Shown here one piece after another: positions 1-6,247 of a stretch of 12,731 nt of DNA. A model generated the notes under the pieces. That model ran no database searches, had not been told where the DNA came from, and saw only the letters and a list, made by a program, of their open reading frames with translations. The DNA is taken from the NCBI GenBank assembly GCA_934645175.1, contig CAKUDE010000045.1:1-12731 (forward strand), read 5' to 3'. Made by a program: the position numbers and the translations under genes. This DNA comes from an uncultured Oscillospiraceae bacterium. Its GTDB lineage: Bacteria > Bacillota > Clostridia > Oscillospirales > Oscillospiraceae. Within the stretch, counting starts at the first letter, position 1. Each line of letters opens with the position of its first letter.

Positions 1-149
1 TTGAGACGCCCTAAACTCTTTCGATTCCCATTTGCCTGTTTGCGGGCTGCTCCTTCCGTCTGTTTTGCTCATCGCTTTTATTCTACCATAGAACGGACGT
101 ATTCGCCACCTTTGTCAACAGGTCCAAATCTTGACGGGACCTTCTGCTC
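1..149. other. Intergenic stretch downstream of the isomerase pair
   Basis: No convincing complete gene lies here. Read on the minus strand it holds an AT-rich segment with a possible -10 box (TAGAAT, about 83-88), followed by an ATG at 72 that stays open for 24 codons to the window edge. That could be the start of another minus-strand gene, but there is no good ribosome binding site and the piece is too short to recognise. A short inverted repeat (AGGTCC at 120-125 with GGACCT at 137-142) follows the stop codon of the TIM-like gene, but it has no T-tract, so I do not call it a terminator. Confidence 0.4.
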
Positions 150-932
150 TCAAAGCTCTGCCAGAACCTGCCGCAGCAATGCGTTGAACGTTTCAGCTTC
201 CCATGCGGCGCGGCCGACAAAAAGACCGTCGACATCGTCGAGCCGGATATACGAATTGGCGTTGCTGCTGTTGACGCTTCCGCCGAAGAGAATCGGCGCG
301 CCGCTGCCGACGGACGGGTAGAGCTGACAAATGGTCTGGCGGATGCGCGCGTGCCGCAGGGCGACATAGTCCGGATCGGCGAGTTTTCCGCCGAAGCCAA
401 TCGCCCAGACTGGCTCGTAGGCCAGCCAGACGCGGCTGTCTGCGATCGCCTCGGCAGGGACACCAGCGAGACCAATCTTTGTTTGCATAGCGAGGACTTC
501 GTCGCTCACACCGAATTCTTTTTCTTCGGCGGTTTCGCCGACGCACAGAAGCGCCGTGAAGCCGTGTGCGAGTGCGGAGAGCACCTTCCTGTTGCACTCG
601 TAGTTCGTCTCATGAAAGACGTGGCGCCGTTCGGAGTGCCCAATCTCAATGATGCGGACAAAGCCGAGCTCCTGCAGCATGCGGGGGGAGACCTCGCCGG
701 TGAACTGGCCATTGTCCTCCCAATGCATATTCTGCGCGCCGAGCAGGAGCCCACTATGCGCCTTGGCGCCGGCGGCCGGCAGGGAGGTGAACGACGGAAT
801 CAGAAAGCGCGTCACGGGTGTGGACTCCAAATCAGCGGTCAGGTTGGCGACGCCCTCGACGTACGCGGCCGTTTCCGCGGCCGTTTTGTACATCTTGAGG
901 TTGCTGCCGAAATAGAGTGTCTTTTTTTTCAT
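150..932 (-). CDS. Triosephosphate-isomerase-like sugar phosphate isomerase (EryH/LerI-type candidate)
   Basis: This 260-residue TIM-barrel isomerase interconverts a ketose phosphate and its isomer in the cytoplasm. The TIM catalytic set is visible: Asn11 and Lys13 in GSNLKMYK, His99 in EIGHSERR, Glu173 in AYEPVWAIG, and a phosphate-binding GGSVN at about 218-222. It departs from housekeeping TpiA: NLKMYK replaces the usual NWKMN, loop 6 reads WAIGFGGKLA instead of WAIGTGKTA, and GRAAW replaces the usual GGASL near the end. The ATG at 932 overlaps the stop of the RpiB-family gene (ATGA) and is preceded by GGGAGA, so the two are translationally coupled. In Brucella erythritol (EryH) and Mycobacterium tetritol (LerI) pathways, a second TIM paired with an RpiB homologue isomerises tetrulose phosphates. 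I infer a similar role here rather than glycolysis. The TIM fold is nearly certain; the substrate is inferred. Confidence 0.9.
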   Translation of the reverse strand: MKKKTLYFGSNLKMYKTAAETAAYVEGVANLTADLESTPVTRFLIPSFTSLPAAGAKAHSGLLLGAQNMHWEDNGQFTGEVSPRMLQELGFVRIIEIGHSERRHVFHETNYECNRKVLSALAHGFTALLCVGETAEEKEFGVSDEVLAMQTKIGLAGVPAEAIADSRVWLAYEPVWAIGFGGKLADPDYVALRHARIRQTICQLYPSVGSGAPILFGGSVNSSNANSYIRLDDVDGLFVGRAAWEAETFNALLRQVLAEL

Positions 933-1393
933 TTGTGGTTCTCCCGGTCGATGCGGCGCATTTCGGCGACTTTCGGTGTGGAGGAGCCATCCTTAAAGGT
1001 CAGCGTGAGCCATTCACGGGCAATCTTTTTGGCCAGCTCGCTGCCGATGACGCGGGCACCCATGCACAGCACGTTGCCGTCGTTCGACAGGCGGGCGCGC
1101 TCGGCCGAATAGTTGTCGTGGCAGACAGCAGCGAAGATACCCTCAAACTTGTTGGCGGTCATAGCCATACCGATGCCGGTGCCGCAGAGAAGAATACCCT
1201 GTGCCGGTGTTTCAGAGGCTTGCATGGCTTTGCACAGCTTTTCGGCGATGAGCGGATAGTAGGTCCCGTCCGATGCGCTGTTCACGCCGATGTCAACATA
1301 GTTGAGGGACAGGTCGCGAATCACGGAGAGGACTGCCTCCTTGAGAGCGAAGCCGGCATTGTCGCAGCCGATGTAGATCGTTTTATTGGTCAT
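929..1393 (-). CDS. RpiB/LacAB-family sugar-phosphate isomerase (EryI/DerI-type candidate)
   Basis: This 154-residue protein has the usual length of ribose-5-phosphate isomerase B and LacA/LacB. Visible landmarks are GCDNAGF at 9-15, the catalytic-loop cysteine Cys70 in ILLCGTGIGM, CHDNYSAERAR at 91-101, SNDGNVLCMGARV at 103-115 and a C-terminal helix. Housekeeping RpiB usually has GCDH at the N-terminus; here the histidine is Asn12, which suggests a different substrate. The start is well supported by GGAGG at 1400-1404, six bases before the ATG. It is the first gene of a minus-strand pair with the TIM-like gene, and both read away from the LysR regulator. A TIM plus RpiB-homologue pair is the signature of D-erythrulose-4-phosphate/D-erythrose-4-phosphate formation in known tetritol pathways (EryH/EryI, LerI/DerI). 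The family call is firm and the substrate inferred. Confidence 0.9.
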   Translation of the reverse strand: MTNKTIYIGCDNAGFALKEAVLSVIRDLSLNYVDIGVNSASDGTYYPLIAEKLCKAMQASETPAQGILLCGTGIGMAMTANKFEGIFAAVCHDNYSAERARLSNDGNVLCMGARVIGSELAKKIAREWLTLTFKDGSSTPKVAEMRRIDRENHK

Positions 1394-1425
1394 GGGAAAC
1401 CTCCATTAAAAAATGATTTAAGCTT

Positions 1426-1434
1426 ACTATACCA
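1426..1434 (-). promoter_or_regulatory. Extended -10 promoter of the rpiB-like/TIM-like pair
   Basis: On the minus strand TGG-TATAGT forms an extended -10 element about 33 bases before the start codon of the RpiB-family gene. The -35 region is poor (GAGGCG at a 17-base spacing), as expected of an activator-dependent promoter. The predicted transcript start is near 1419. The element lies 24 bases after an AAAGTA at 1461-1456, the same arrangement as at the long-operon promoter. Confidence 0.6.
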
Positions 1435-1475
1435 GCTTTTGCCCCATTCGCCTCCTACTTTTATAGCTAAGGATT

Positions 1476-1492
1476 GTTAACCGTTTTGTTAC
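1476..1492. promoter_or_regulatory. Putative LysR operator in the divergent intergenic region
   Basis: GTTAAC (1476-1481), a 6-base spacer and GTTAC (1488-1492) form an imperfect interrupted palindrome. It matches the perfect CTTAAC-N6-GTTAAG palindrome before the long operon. Its centre is about 65 bases upstream of the predicted start of the minus-strand isomerase transcript and about 64 upstream of the predicted lysR start, so one site could serve activation and autoregulation. It is a palindrome of LysR-regulator style but not the exact T-N11-A form. Binding by the adjacent regulator is inferred. Confidence 0.6.
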
Positions 1493-1512
1493 ATTTGCGA
1501 CGGTGTGGACTA

Positions 1513-1541
1513 TTGAAAAGAAATTGTTCTTCCGATATAAT
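1513..1541 (+). promoter_or_regulatory. Sigma-A-type promoter of the LysR regulator gene
   Basis: TTGAAA (1513-1518) and a perfect TATAAT (1536-1541) are separated by exactly 17 bases, a near-consensus housekeeping promoter. The predicted transcript start is near 1548, giving a leader of about 60 bases. Unlike the two promoters it probably controls, this one needs no activator, which fits basal expression of a regulator. Confidence 0.75.
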
Positions 1542-1610
1542 AAAAATCTACCGCGGCGAAGGCTATCGGTGTCAGGCAGAAAAGGGTAGAACGACAGGGG
1601 GAAAATGGAG

Positions 1611-2519
1611 ATGTTTTTGCGAAAGCCGGAATATTTTTTGACGGTTGCCCGCGAGGGCAGCATCGTTAAGGCGGCCAAAGCGCTCTATGTATCGGAACCG
1701 TACCTCTCGCAATACATCACGAAGCTGGAGAGGGAAAACAATACAATCTTTCTCGACCGTACCGTCAGCCCCTTTGTGCTGACAGAGGCAGGCGTTGCGC
1801 TGTGCCGATATATTGAAAAGATGCAGACGCTCGATAAGGAGATGGACGTCACGCTCCAGCGGTTACAGTCGCAAAAGCGCAAGACATTTAACATCGGAAC
1901 GTCGGCGGGCCGCGGCTCTACGCTCGTTCCTGCGCTGATTGGCACGATGATGGAGGAATTCCCGGAGGTGGACATCATGCTCCATGAGCACCCCTCCGAC
2001 AAACTGTCTGAGCTGCTGGCCGATGGTATCTGCGATGTCATCTTTCTCCACAGCCAGCGTTACCTGCCTGGCGTAATCTATGAAACGCTGGCGAATGAAG
2101 AGGTCATTTTGTGCGCGCCGAAGGACCATCCGCTTGTGCGGGACTATGACCCGTCCGTGCCGTTTGACTTTTCCAGGCTGCGCAACGAGCGCTTCGTGCT
2201 CCCGCGCCCGGAGCAGTCTCTGACCAAGATCATCTACAACATTTTCATGAAGTACGACATCCGCCCATCCTACACGGTCACGACCATGAGCAGCAATACG
2301 ACGATGAAGCTGGTCTCGCAGGGCTTCGGTTTTTCGTTCTGGACAAAAGTGGACGCGATGCACAGCCGTTACATGAAAGATATCTTCATGCTTATCCTAA
2401 AGGATCCCCCACTCACATTCCCACTGGTCGCGGCCTACCGCAGCGCGGTCGAGCTCCCGCCGTATGCAAGGCGGTTCATCGACCTGACGCTGGAATATTA
2501 TAAGGAAAACCGCATATGA
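1611..2519 (+). CDS. LysR-family transcriptional regulator
   Basis: The protein has about 302 residues, normal for a LysR-type regulator. The N-terminal winged helix-turn-helix covers roughly residues 1-60, with the family pattern (FLRKPEYFLTVAREGS, then AAKALYVSEPYLSQYITKLE). A linker helix leads to a periplasmic-binding-protein-like effector domain of about 90-300. Two in-frame ATGs exist, at 1605 and 1611. I prefer 1611 because AGGGGG at 1596-1601 is then nine bases away rather than three, and because the protein then begins M-x-L-R as the family normally does. The gene sits between the minus-strand isomerase pair and the long plus-strand operon, and both promoters carry a matching palindrome. 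It is therefore the likely local activator, with a substrate or pathway intermediate as co-inducer. The effector is unknown. A clear terminator follows, so lysR is its own transcript. Confidence 0.93.
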   Translation: MFLRKPEYFLTVAREGSIVKAAKALYVSEPYLSQYITKLERENNTIFLDRTVSPFVLTEAGVALCRYIEKMQTLDKEMDVTLQRLQSQKRKTFNIGTSAGRGSTLVPALIGTMMEEFPEVDIMLHEHPSDKLSELLADGICDVIFLHSQRYLPGVIYETLANEEVILCAPKDHPLVRDYDPSVPFDFSRLRNERFVLPRPEQSLTKIIYNIFMKYDIRPSYTVTTMSSNTTMKLVSQGFGFSFWTKVDAMHSRYMKDIFMLILKDPPLTFPLVAAYRSAVELPPYARRFIDLTLEYYKENRI

Positions 2520-2542
2520 TTCACCCCGTATTCATAGCAGAG

Positions 2543-2575
2543 CCATCTCCGGCTTGATGCCGGAGATGGTTTTTT
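2543..2575 (+). terminator. Rho-independent terminator after lysR
   Basis: An 11-base-pair perfect stem (CCATCTCCGGC at 2543-2553 and GCCGGAGATGG at 2559-2569) with a TTGAT loop is followed directly by six T residues. It separates the regulator from the catabolic operon, which therefore needs its own promoter. Confidence 0.93.
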
Positions 2576-2674
2576 GCCGCCTTTTGCGCAGTGCATGACC
2601 GCCCCGGCTGCCACTTTTGACTGCCCGCCCCGTGCCTGTGGATTGGGATGCTCTGACGCTGCATTTTACCTGCA

Positions 2675-2692
2675 CTTAACAAAATAGTTAAG
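2675..2692. promoter_or_regulatory. Putative LysR operator of the long catabolic operon
   Basis: CTTAAC-AAAATA-GTTAAG is a perfect 18-base interrupted palindrome. It is centred about 65 bases before the predicted operon transcript start, the usual position of the main LysR-family recognition site. A closely similar site lies at 1476-1492 before the divergent isomerase pair, with an A-rich spacer in the same position when read toward that promoter. Binding by the neighbouring LysR protein is inferred. Confidence 0.65.
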
Positions 2693-2706
2693 AAAACCCA
2701 CTCAAA

Positions 2707-2721
2707 AAAGTAATGTACTTT
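2707..2721. promoter_or_regulatory. Inverted repeat over the -35 region of the long operon
   Basis: AAAGTA (2707-2712), ATG, TACTTT (2716-2721) form a perfect short inverted repeat where LysR-type regulators place their second, activation-binding site near -35. The AAAGTA half, but not the other half, also occurs at the same distance from the operator at the divergent isomerase promoter (1461-1456, minus strand). It may be an activator subsite; this is an inference. Confidence 0.45.
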
Positions 2722-2733
2722 GTTGTTTAAGAA

Positions 2734-2742
2734 TGATAATAT
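2734..2742 (+). promoter_or_regulatory. Extended -10 promoter of the long catabolic operon
   Basis: TGA-TAATAT is an extended -10 element about 41 bases before the first start codon of the operon. No good -35 box stands at 17-18 bases (TGTACT or ATGTAC), consistent with activator dependence. An overlapping GATAAT at 2735-2740 is an alternative -10. The TAATAT reading is favoured because it gives the same operator spacing as the isomerase promoter. Confidence 0.6.
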
Positions 2743-2783
2743 CCAGCTAAAGAGCTCGAAAAAAATAGGTAAAGGGGTAAAAA

Positions 2784-3617
2784 ATGATCAGACAATTTAC
2801 GAGAAGTGAGATTCGGGCAGACCTGAGTGCCAAGATCTCTCGCAAGGAGCCTATCATTATGGGCGGTGCAGGAATCGGCCTGATCGCGAAGATTGAGGAT
2901 ATGGCTGGCATCGATGCTATCATGGCGTACAATACCGGCCCGTTCCGTATGGATGGACATCCGTCCTGTGTGGGTTATCTTGCATATGGAGACAGCAACC
3001 AGATCTCGATGGACCTTGCGCGGCAGATCCTTCCCGTTGTGAAAAACACCCCGGTCATTGGTGGTATTGGGGCGGGAGATCCGTACCGTGACATCGACCG
3101 GCTGATCGACCAGATGATGGAGCTGGGCTATTCGGGCATCACCAATGTGCCGACGGCCGGTGCGTACGACGGCTTCTTCCGCCACCGCATCGACACGGCG
3201 GGCGTCGGTTATCCGGCTGAGGTCGAACTGATCCGTAAGTGCAGCAAAAAGGACATCTACACGGTGGCCTACTGCTACCACGAGGATGAGGTCAAGGCTA
3301 TGATCGACGCTGGCGTCGACTGCATCAGCGCCCATGTCGGTGCAACCTCCGGCGGCACATGCGGATTTCAGGACGCGACGAGTCTGGAGGAGACAATCGA
3401 GGTTTCCCAGCGACTGTGCGAGCTGGCGCACCGCGAGAATCCGGATGTTGTGTTCCTCTGTCACGGCGGACATCTGGAGGATCCCGAATCGGTGGCCGAA
3501 TGCTTCCGCCGCACGGACGTGCAGGGCTTTGTCGGCGCTTCGAGCATTGAGCGCATTCCAGTCGAAAAGGCAATCATGACAGCTGTCAAGGAGTATAAGA
3601 GCCTGAAGTTAAAGTGA
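2784..3617 (+). CDS. PEP-hydrolase-family TIM-barrel protein, copy 1
   Basis: This 277-residue soluble protein belongs to the family annotated as phosphoenolpyruvate hydrolase-like (pfam09370), the family of the C-terminal half of plant and fungal Tm-1-like proteins. It aligns along its whole length with the second copy at 9897-10727. Shared landmarks in order are GAGxGL near 28-33, YNTGPFRM at 49-56, GDP-YRD at 98-103, NVPTAG at 121-126, AHVGATSGG at 183-191, CHGGH at 226-230 and GASSIERIPVEKAI at 251-264. These conserved loops lie at the C-terminal ends of barrel strands and probably form the active site. The start is preceded by AAAGGGG. It is the first gene of the operon, 54 bases before the ABC binding-protein gene. 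The family name does not establish PEP as substrate; the real reaction is unknown to me. A C-C lyase or hydrolase in sugar breakdown is plausible. Confidence 0.88.
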   Translation: MIRQFTRSEIRADLSAKISRKEPIIMGGAGIGLIAKIEDMAGIDAIMAYNTGPFRMDGHPSCVGYLAYGDSNQISMDLARQILPVVKNTPVIGGIGAGDPYRDIDRLIDQMMELGYSGITNVPTAGAYDGFFRHRIDTAGVGYPAEVELIRKCSKKDIYTVAYCYHEDEVKAMIDAGVDCISAHVGATSGGTCGFQDATSLEETIEVSQRLCELAHRENPDVVFLCHGGHLEDPESVAECFRRTDVQGFVGASSIERIPVEKAIMTAVKEYKSLKLK

Positions 3618-3620
3618 GCC

Positions 3621-3635
3621 CATCCGGAACGGATG
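3621..3635 (+). repeat. Short intercistronic hairpin before the binding-protein gene
   Basis: CATCCG-GAA-CGGATG forms a 6-base-pair hairpin just after the stop of the first PEP-hydrolase-family gene, with no T-tract. The stem shares a core (CATCCGGA, CGGATG) with the larger hairpin after the binding-protein gene, so that gene is bracketed by related structures. A role as an RNA processing or stability element is inferred. Confidence 0.5.
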
Positions 3636-3671
3636 AAAATAAAAACGAACAAAAAAGAGGAGAAGAAAGAA

Positions 3672-4649
3672 ATGAAACGACTTGTAGCACTGATGTTGGC
3701 CCTAGTCATGTCCCTCGCTCTGGTTGCTTGCGGCAGCAAGCCGGCAGAGACTCCCTCCGATAATTCGGATGCCACCGAAAATACGGACGGCATTAAGATC
3801 GGTATCATCACGCTGAACATGGAAGCGCAGTACTGGCTGGACGTTGTCGCCGGTCTCAGGTCTGTGATCGAGAGCAACGGTGGTACCGTTGTCCACTACA
3901 GCTCGGAGAACGACGTGCAGAAAGCTGTTCAGCAGATCGAGGATATGATTGTTAAGGAGTTCGATTATATCGCCGTTACCTGCGTGGATAAGCAGGGCCT
4001 GCACCCCGCACTGGTTCAGGCGCACGATGCCGGCATTCCAGTCATCACCTATGATAAGACCACGGATGACACCGACCTCGTTCTCACGCAGATCCAGACC
4101 AACGACTATGACATCGGCTTCTACATGGGCAACCTCATGGCGGAGTACCTCAAGGAAGAGGGCAAGGTTATGAGCGTTACCACGCCCTCCGTCTCTGTCT
4201 CTGACCGCAACAGAGGCTTCCAGGAAGCGATCGACCAGTATCCCAACATGGAACTGATCATGGGCGAGGCTGCCAACGCGCTGGCGGAGACCACGCTGCC
4301 CGTCGTCGAGTCCATTCTGCAGGTCAACCCCGATGTGATCGGCTGGCTCGGTATTAGTGAGACGCAGAGCATGGGCGCCATCTCCGCAATCGAAGCCGCT
4401 GGTATGCTCGGCCAGGTTACGATCATTGATATGTCCGCCTCTCCCACCTCCCTCTCTTTCGTTAAGGAGGGCAAGCAGGAGGTCACCATCGATCAGCAGG
4501 CCTATCAGATCGGCGTTCTCATCGGCGAGAGCGCGCTGAAGAACTCCAACGGTGAGGATGTGGAGTCCTACATTGCCGTTCCCTGGTATGCCATCACCAA
4601 GGATAACGTCGAGGAATACGAGGCGATGGTCGCCGAGCGTTCCAAGTAA
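3672..4649 (+). CDS. Sugar ABC transporter substrate-binding lipoprotein (RbsB-type)
   Basis: This extracytoplasmic binding protein has 325 residues and delivers a small sugar or polyol to the RbsA/RbsC-type importer encoded next. An in-frame ATG at 3633 exists, but I place the start at 3672. AGAGGAG lies about nine bases before it, and the protein then begins with a textbook lipoprotein signal: MKR, a hydrophobic stretch, and the lipobox LVAC with Cys20 as the lipidation site. After an acidic, Ser/Thr-rich linker, the mature domain starts near DGIKIGII and follows the type I periplasmic binding fold seen with ribose, galactose and other cyclic sugars (Peripla_BP_4). Recognisable segments are YDKTTDDTD and the DIGFYMGNLMAEYL helix. 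Hairpins flank the gene, the downstream one being strong, which would allow the higher expression usual for binding proteins. The ligand cannot be read from the sequence; the isomerase pair suggests a C4 or C5 compound. Confidence 0.93.
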   Translation: MKRLVALMLALVMSLALVACGSKPAETPSDNSDATENTDGIKIGIITLNMEAQYWLDVVAGLRSVIESNGGTVVHYSSENDVQKAVQQIEDMIVKEFDYIAVTCVDKQGLHPALVQAHDAGIPVITYDKTTDDTDLVLTQIQTNDYDIGFYMGNLMAEYLKEEGKVMSVTTPSVSVSDRNRGFQEAIDQYPNMELIMGEAANALAETTLPVVESILQVNPDVIGWLGISETQSMGAISAIEAAGMLGQVTIIDMSASPTSLSFVKEGKQEVTIDQQAYQIGVLIGESALKNSNGEDVESYIAVPWYAITKDNVEEYEAMVAERSK

Positions 4650-4657
4650 GATTCCCT

Positions 4658-4693
4658 GCGGCATCCGGATCGGGCCTCCGATTCGGATGCCGC
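4658..4693 (+). repeat. Strong intercistronic hairpin after the binding-protein gene
   Basis: A 16-base-pair stem (4658-4673 with 4678-4693, one G-U pair) is closed by a GCCT tetraloop. No T-run follows and the ATPase gene begins 44 bases later, so this is more likely a 3' stabiliser or partial transcription stop than a full terminator. Such structures commonly keep binding-protein mRNA more abundant than that of the ATPase and permease. The core sequence repeats that of the small hairpin at 3621-3635. Confidence 0.8.
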
Positions 4694-4737
4694 CCCTAAG
4701 TAAGCTGCAGAGATATCAAAGAATTAGGAGATAAAGC

Positions 4738-6246
4738 ATGAAGGAAGATAACAAGTATGTGCTGGAAATGCAGGGTGTAAACCTCTCCTTTTTTGGTGTG
4801 CAGATTCTCCACGATGTAGAACTGAAGGTAAAGCGCGGTGAGGTCCATGCCCTGCTGGGTGAAAACGGCGCCGGCAAATCTTCCTTGATGAAGATCCTCA
4901 ACGGCGCATACAAGGCAGACTCCGGAACGATCATTCTGGACGGTGAAAAGGTTAACATCACCAGCCCGAAAGTCGCCAAGCGTCATGGTATCAGCTTCAT
5001 GCATCAGGAAATCCTGATGGTCAACACCATGACGGTGGCCGAAAATATTTATCTGGGAGAAGAAGTTACACAAAATAAGCTCTCGTTTCTGAACAAAAAG
5101 CAGATGCTGGAAAAGACACAGAAGCTGCTCGATTCGCTTGGGCTGGATCTGCGGGCGGAGCAGGAAGTCGGCGGACTTTCCGTTGCCCAGCAGCAGATGC
5201 TTGAGATCGCCAGAGCATTGGCGTTCGACGCAAAGATCATTGTTATGGATGAACCGACGTCCTCTCTGACCGAAAAGGAAGTGGACGTTCTGTTCCAACA
5301 GATTCTGAAAATAAAAGAGCGTGGGATCGCTGTTATTTATATTTCGCACCGTCTCAAGGAGATCATGACCATCTGCGACAGCTACTCCGTTCTGCGCGAT
5401 GGACACTATGTCGGCTCCGACACGGTCGCGGGCGCCACGAATGAGGACATCGTCACCATGATGGTCGGCCGCCAGATCGAGCAGATGTACATTGAGGATC
5501 GCCTCTACGGTGAGGAAACGGTGCTGGAGTTCCGCAACGTGAGCAACCGTTATCTCCACAACGTGAGCTTTACGCTCAAAAAAGGCGAGATTCTGGGATT
5601 CGCCGGCCTCGTTGGCGCGGGCCGTACGGAAATGGCACGGGCGCTGTTCGGCATTGACCCGATTGAGAGCGGCGAGATCCTCATCAACGGCAAGGTCGCA
5701 AAGATCCGCAAGCCGGCAGACGCCATCAAACTTGGTGTCGGCCTTGTGCCGGAGGACCGCAAAAAGCAGGGCCTGATCTTGATCCACAGCGTGGCCTATA
5801 ACCTCTCGCTGCTGGTGCTGAACCAGTTCATCAAGGGGATCAAGGTCGACCACAAGAAAGAGGCCGAGATTGTTGATACCTACTCGCACAGCCTGACGAT
5901 TAAGATGAGTGGCCCGGAGCAGCGCTGCGTGAACCTGTCGGGCGGAAACCAGCAAAAGGTCGTTATTTCCAAGTGGCTGGCCGTTGGCCCGCAGATCCTT
6001 ATCTTGGACGAGCCGACCCGAGGCATTGACGTCGGTGCCAAGTCGGATATCTATCACCTCATCAACCGGCTGGCAAAGTCGGGTATGGCTGTGATTGTTA
6101 TTTCCTCGGAAATGCCAGAGATCATCAATTTGAGCAGCCGTGTTGTAACGATGTATGAGGGCGGAATTACCGGCGTTCTGGACACCAGAGAAGAAGAGCT
6201 CACACAGGAAAAACTGATGTGGATGATTTCCGGAGGTAAGCAATAA
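4738..6246 (+). CDS. Sugar ABC transporter ATP-binding protein (RbsA/MglA-type)
   Basis: The 502 residues carry two fused ABC domains, the normal layout for the ribose/galactose importer class, acting on the cytoplasmic face of the membrane. In domain 1, Walker A is GENGAGKSS at 41-49, the signature segment is GLSVAQQQ at 146-153, Walker B is IIVMDEPTSS at 167-176 and the switch histidine is His204. In domain 2 the P-loop is GLVGAGRT at 290-297 with Arg296 in place of lysine, the signature is LSGGNQQK at 400-407 and Walker B is LILDEPTRGID at 421-431; the switch histidine is replaced (VISSEMPE). This degenerate second site is typical of the class, so one nucleotide site is probably catalytic. 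TAGGAG at 4725-4730 supports the ATG. The permease gene starts one base after this stop, so the pair is tightly coupled. Confidence 0.97.
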   Translation: MKEDNKYVLEMQGVNLSFFGVQILHDVELKVKRGEVHALLGENGAGKSSLMKILNGAYKADSGTIILDGEKVNITSPKVAKRHGISFMHQEILMVNTMTVAENIYLGEEVTQNKLSFLNKKQMLEKTQKLLDSLGLDLRAEQEVGGLSVAQQQMLEIARALAFDAKIIVMDEPTSSLTEKEVDVLFQQILKIKERGIAVIYISHRLKEIMTICDSYSVLRDGHYVGSDTVAGATNEDIVTMMVGRQIEQMYIEDRLYGEETVLEFRNVSNRYLHNVSFTLKKGEILGFAGLVGAGRTEMARALFGIDPIESGEILINGKVAKIRKPADAIKLGVGLVPEDRKKQGLILIHSVAYNLSLLVLNQFIKGIKVDHKKEAEIVDTYSHSLTIKMSGPEQRCVNLSGGNQQKVVISKWLAVGPQILILDEPTRGIDVGAKSDIYHLINRLAKSGMAVIVISSEMPEIINLSSRVVTMYEGGITGVLDTREEELTQEKLMWMISGGKQ

Positions 6247-6247
6247 G

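Noticed and set aside
1..72. Minus-strand ATG at 72 open to the window edge (24 codons), with a possible -10 box upstream
   Set aside because: Too short to recognise, and lacking a ribosome binding site; it could be the start of a further gene but cannot be supported from this window.
2675..2692. Reading the operator palindrome as an exact T-N11-A LysR box
   Set aside because: The palindrome is centred between two bases, and no T and A fall at the exact 11-base spacing; it is a LysR-style interrupted palindrome but not that literal consensus.
3633..3671. Upstream ATG giving the binding protein 13 extra N-terminal residues
   Set aside because: The extension is lysine/glutamate-rich and would precede a normal lipoprotein signal; the strong AGAGGAG site serves the ATG at 3672.
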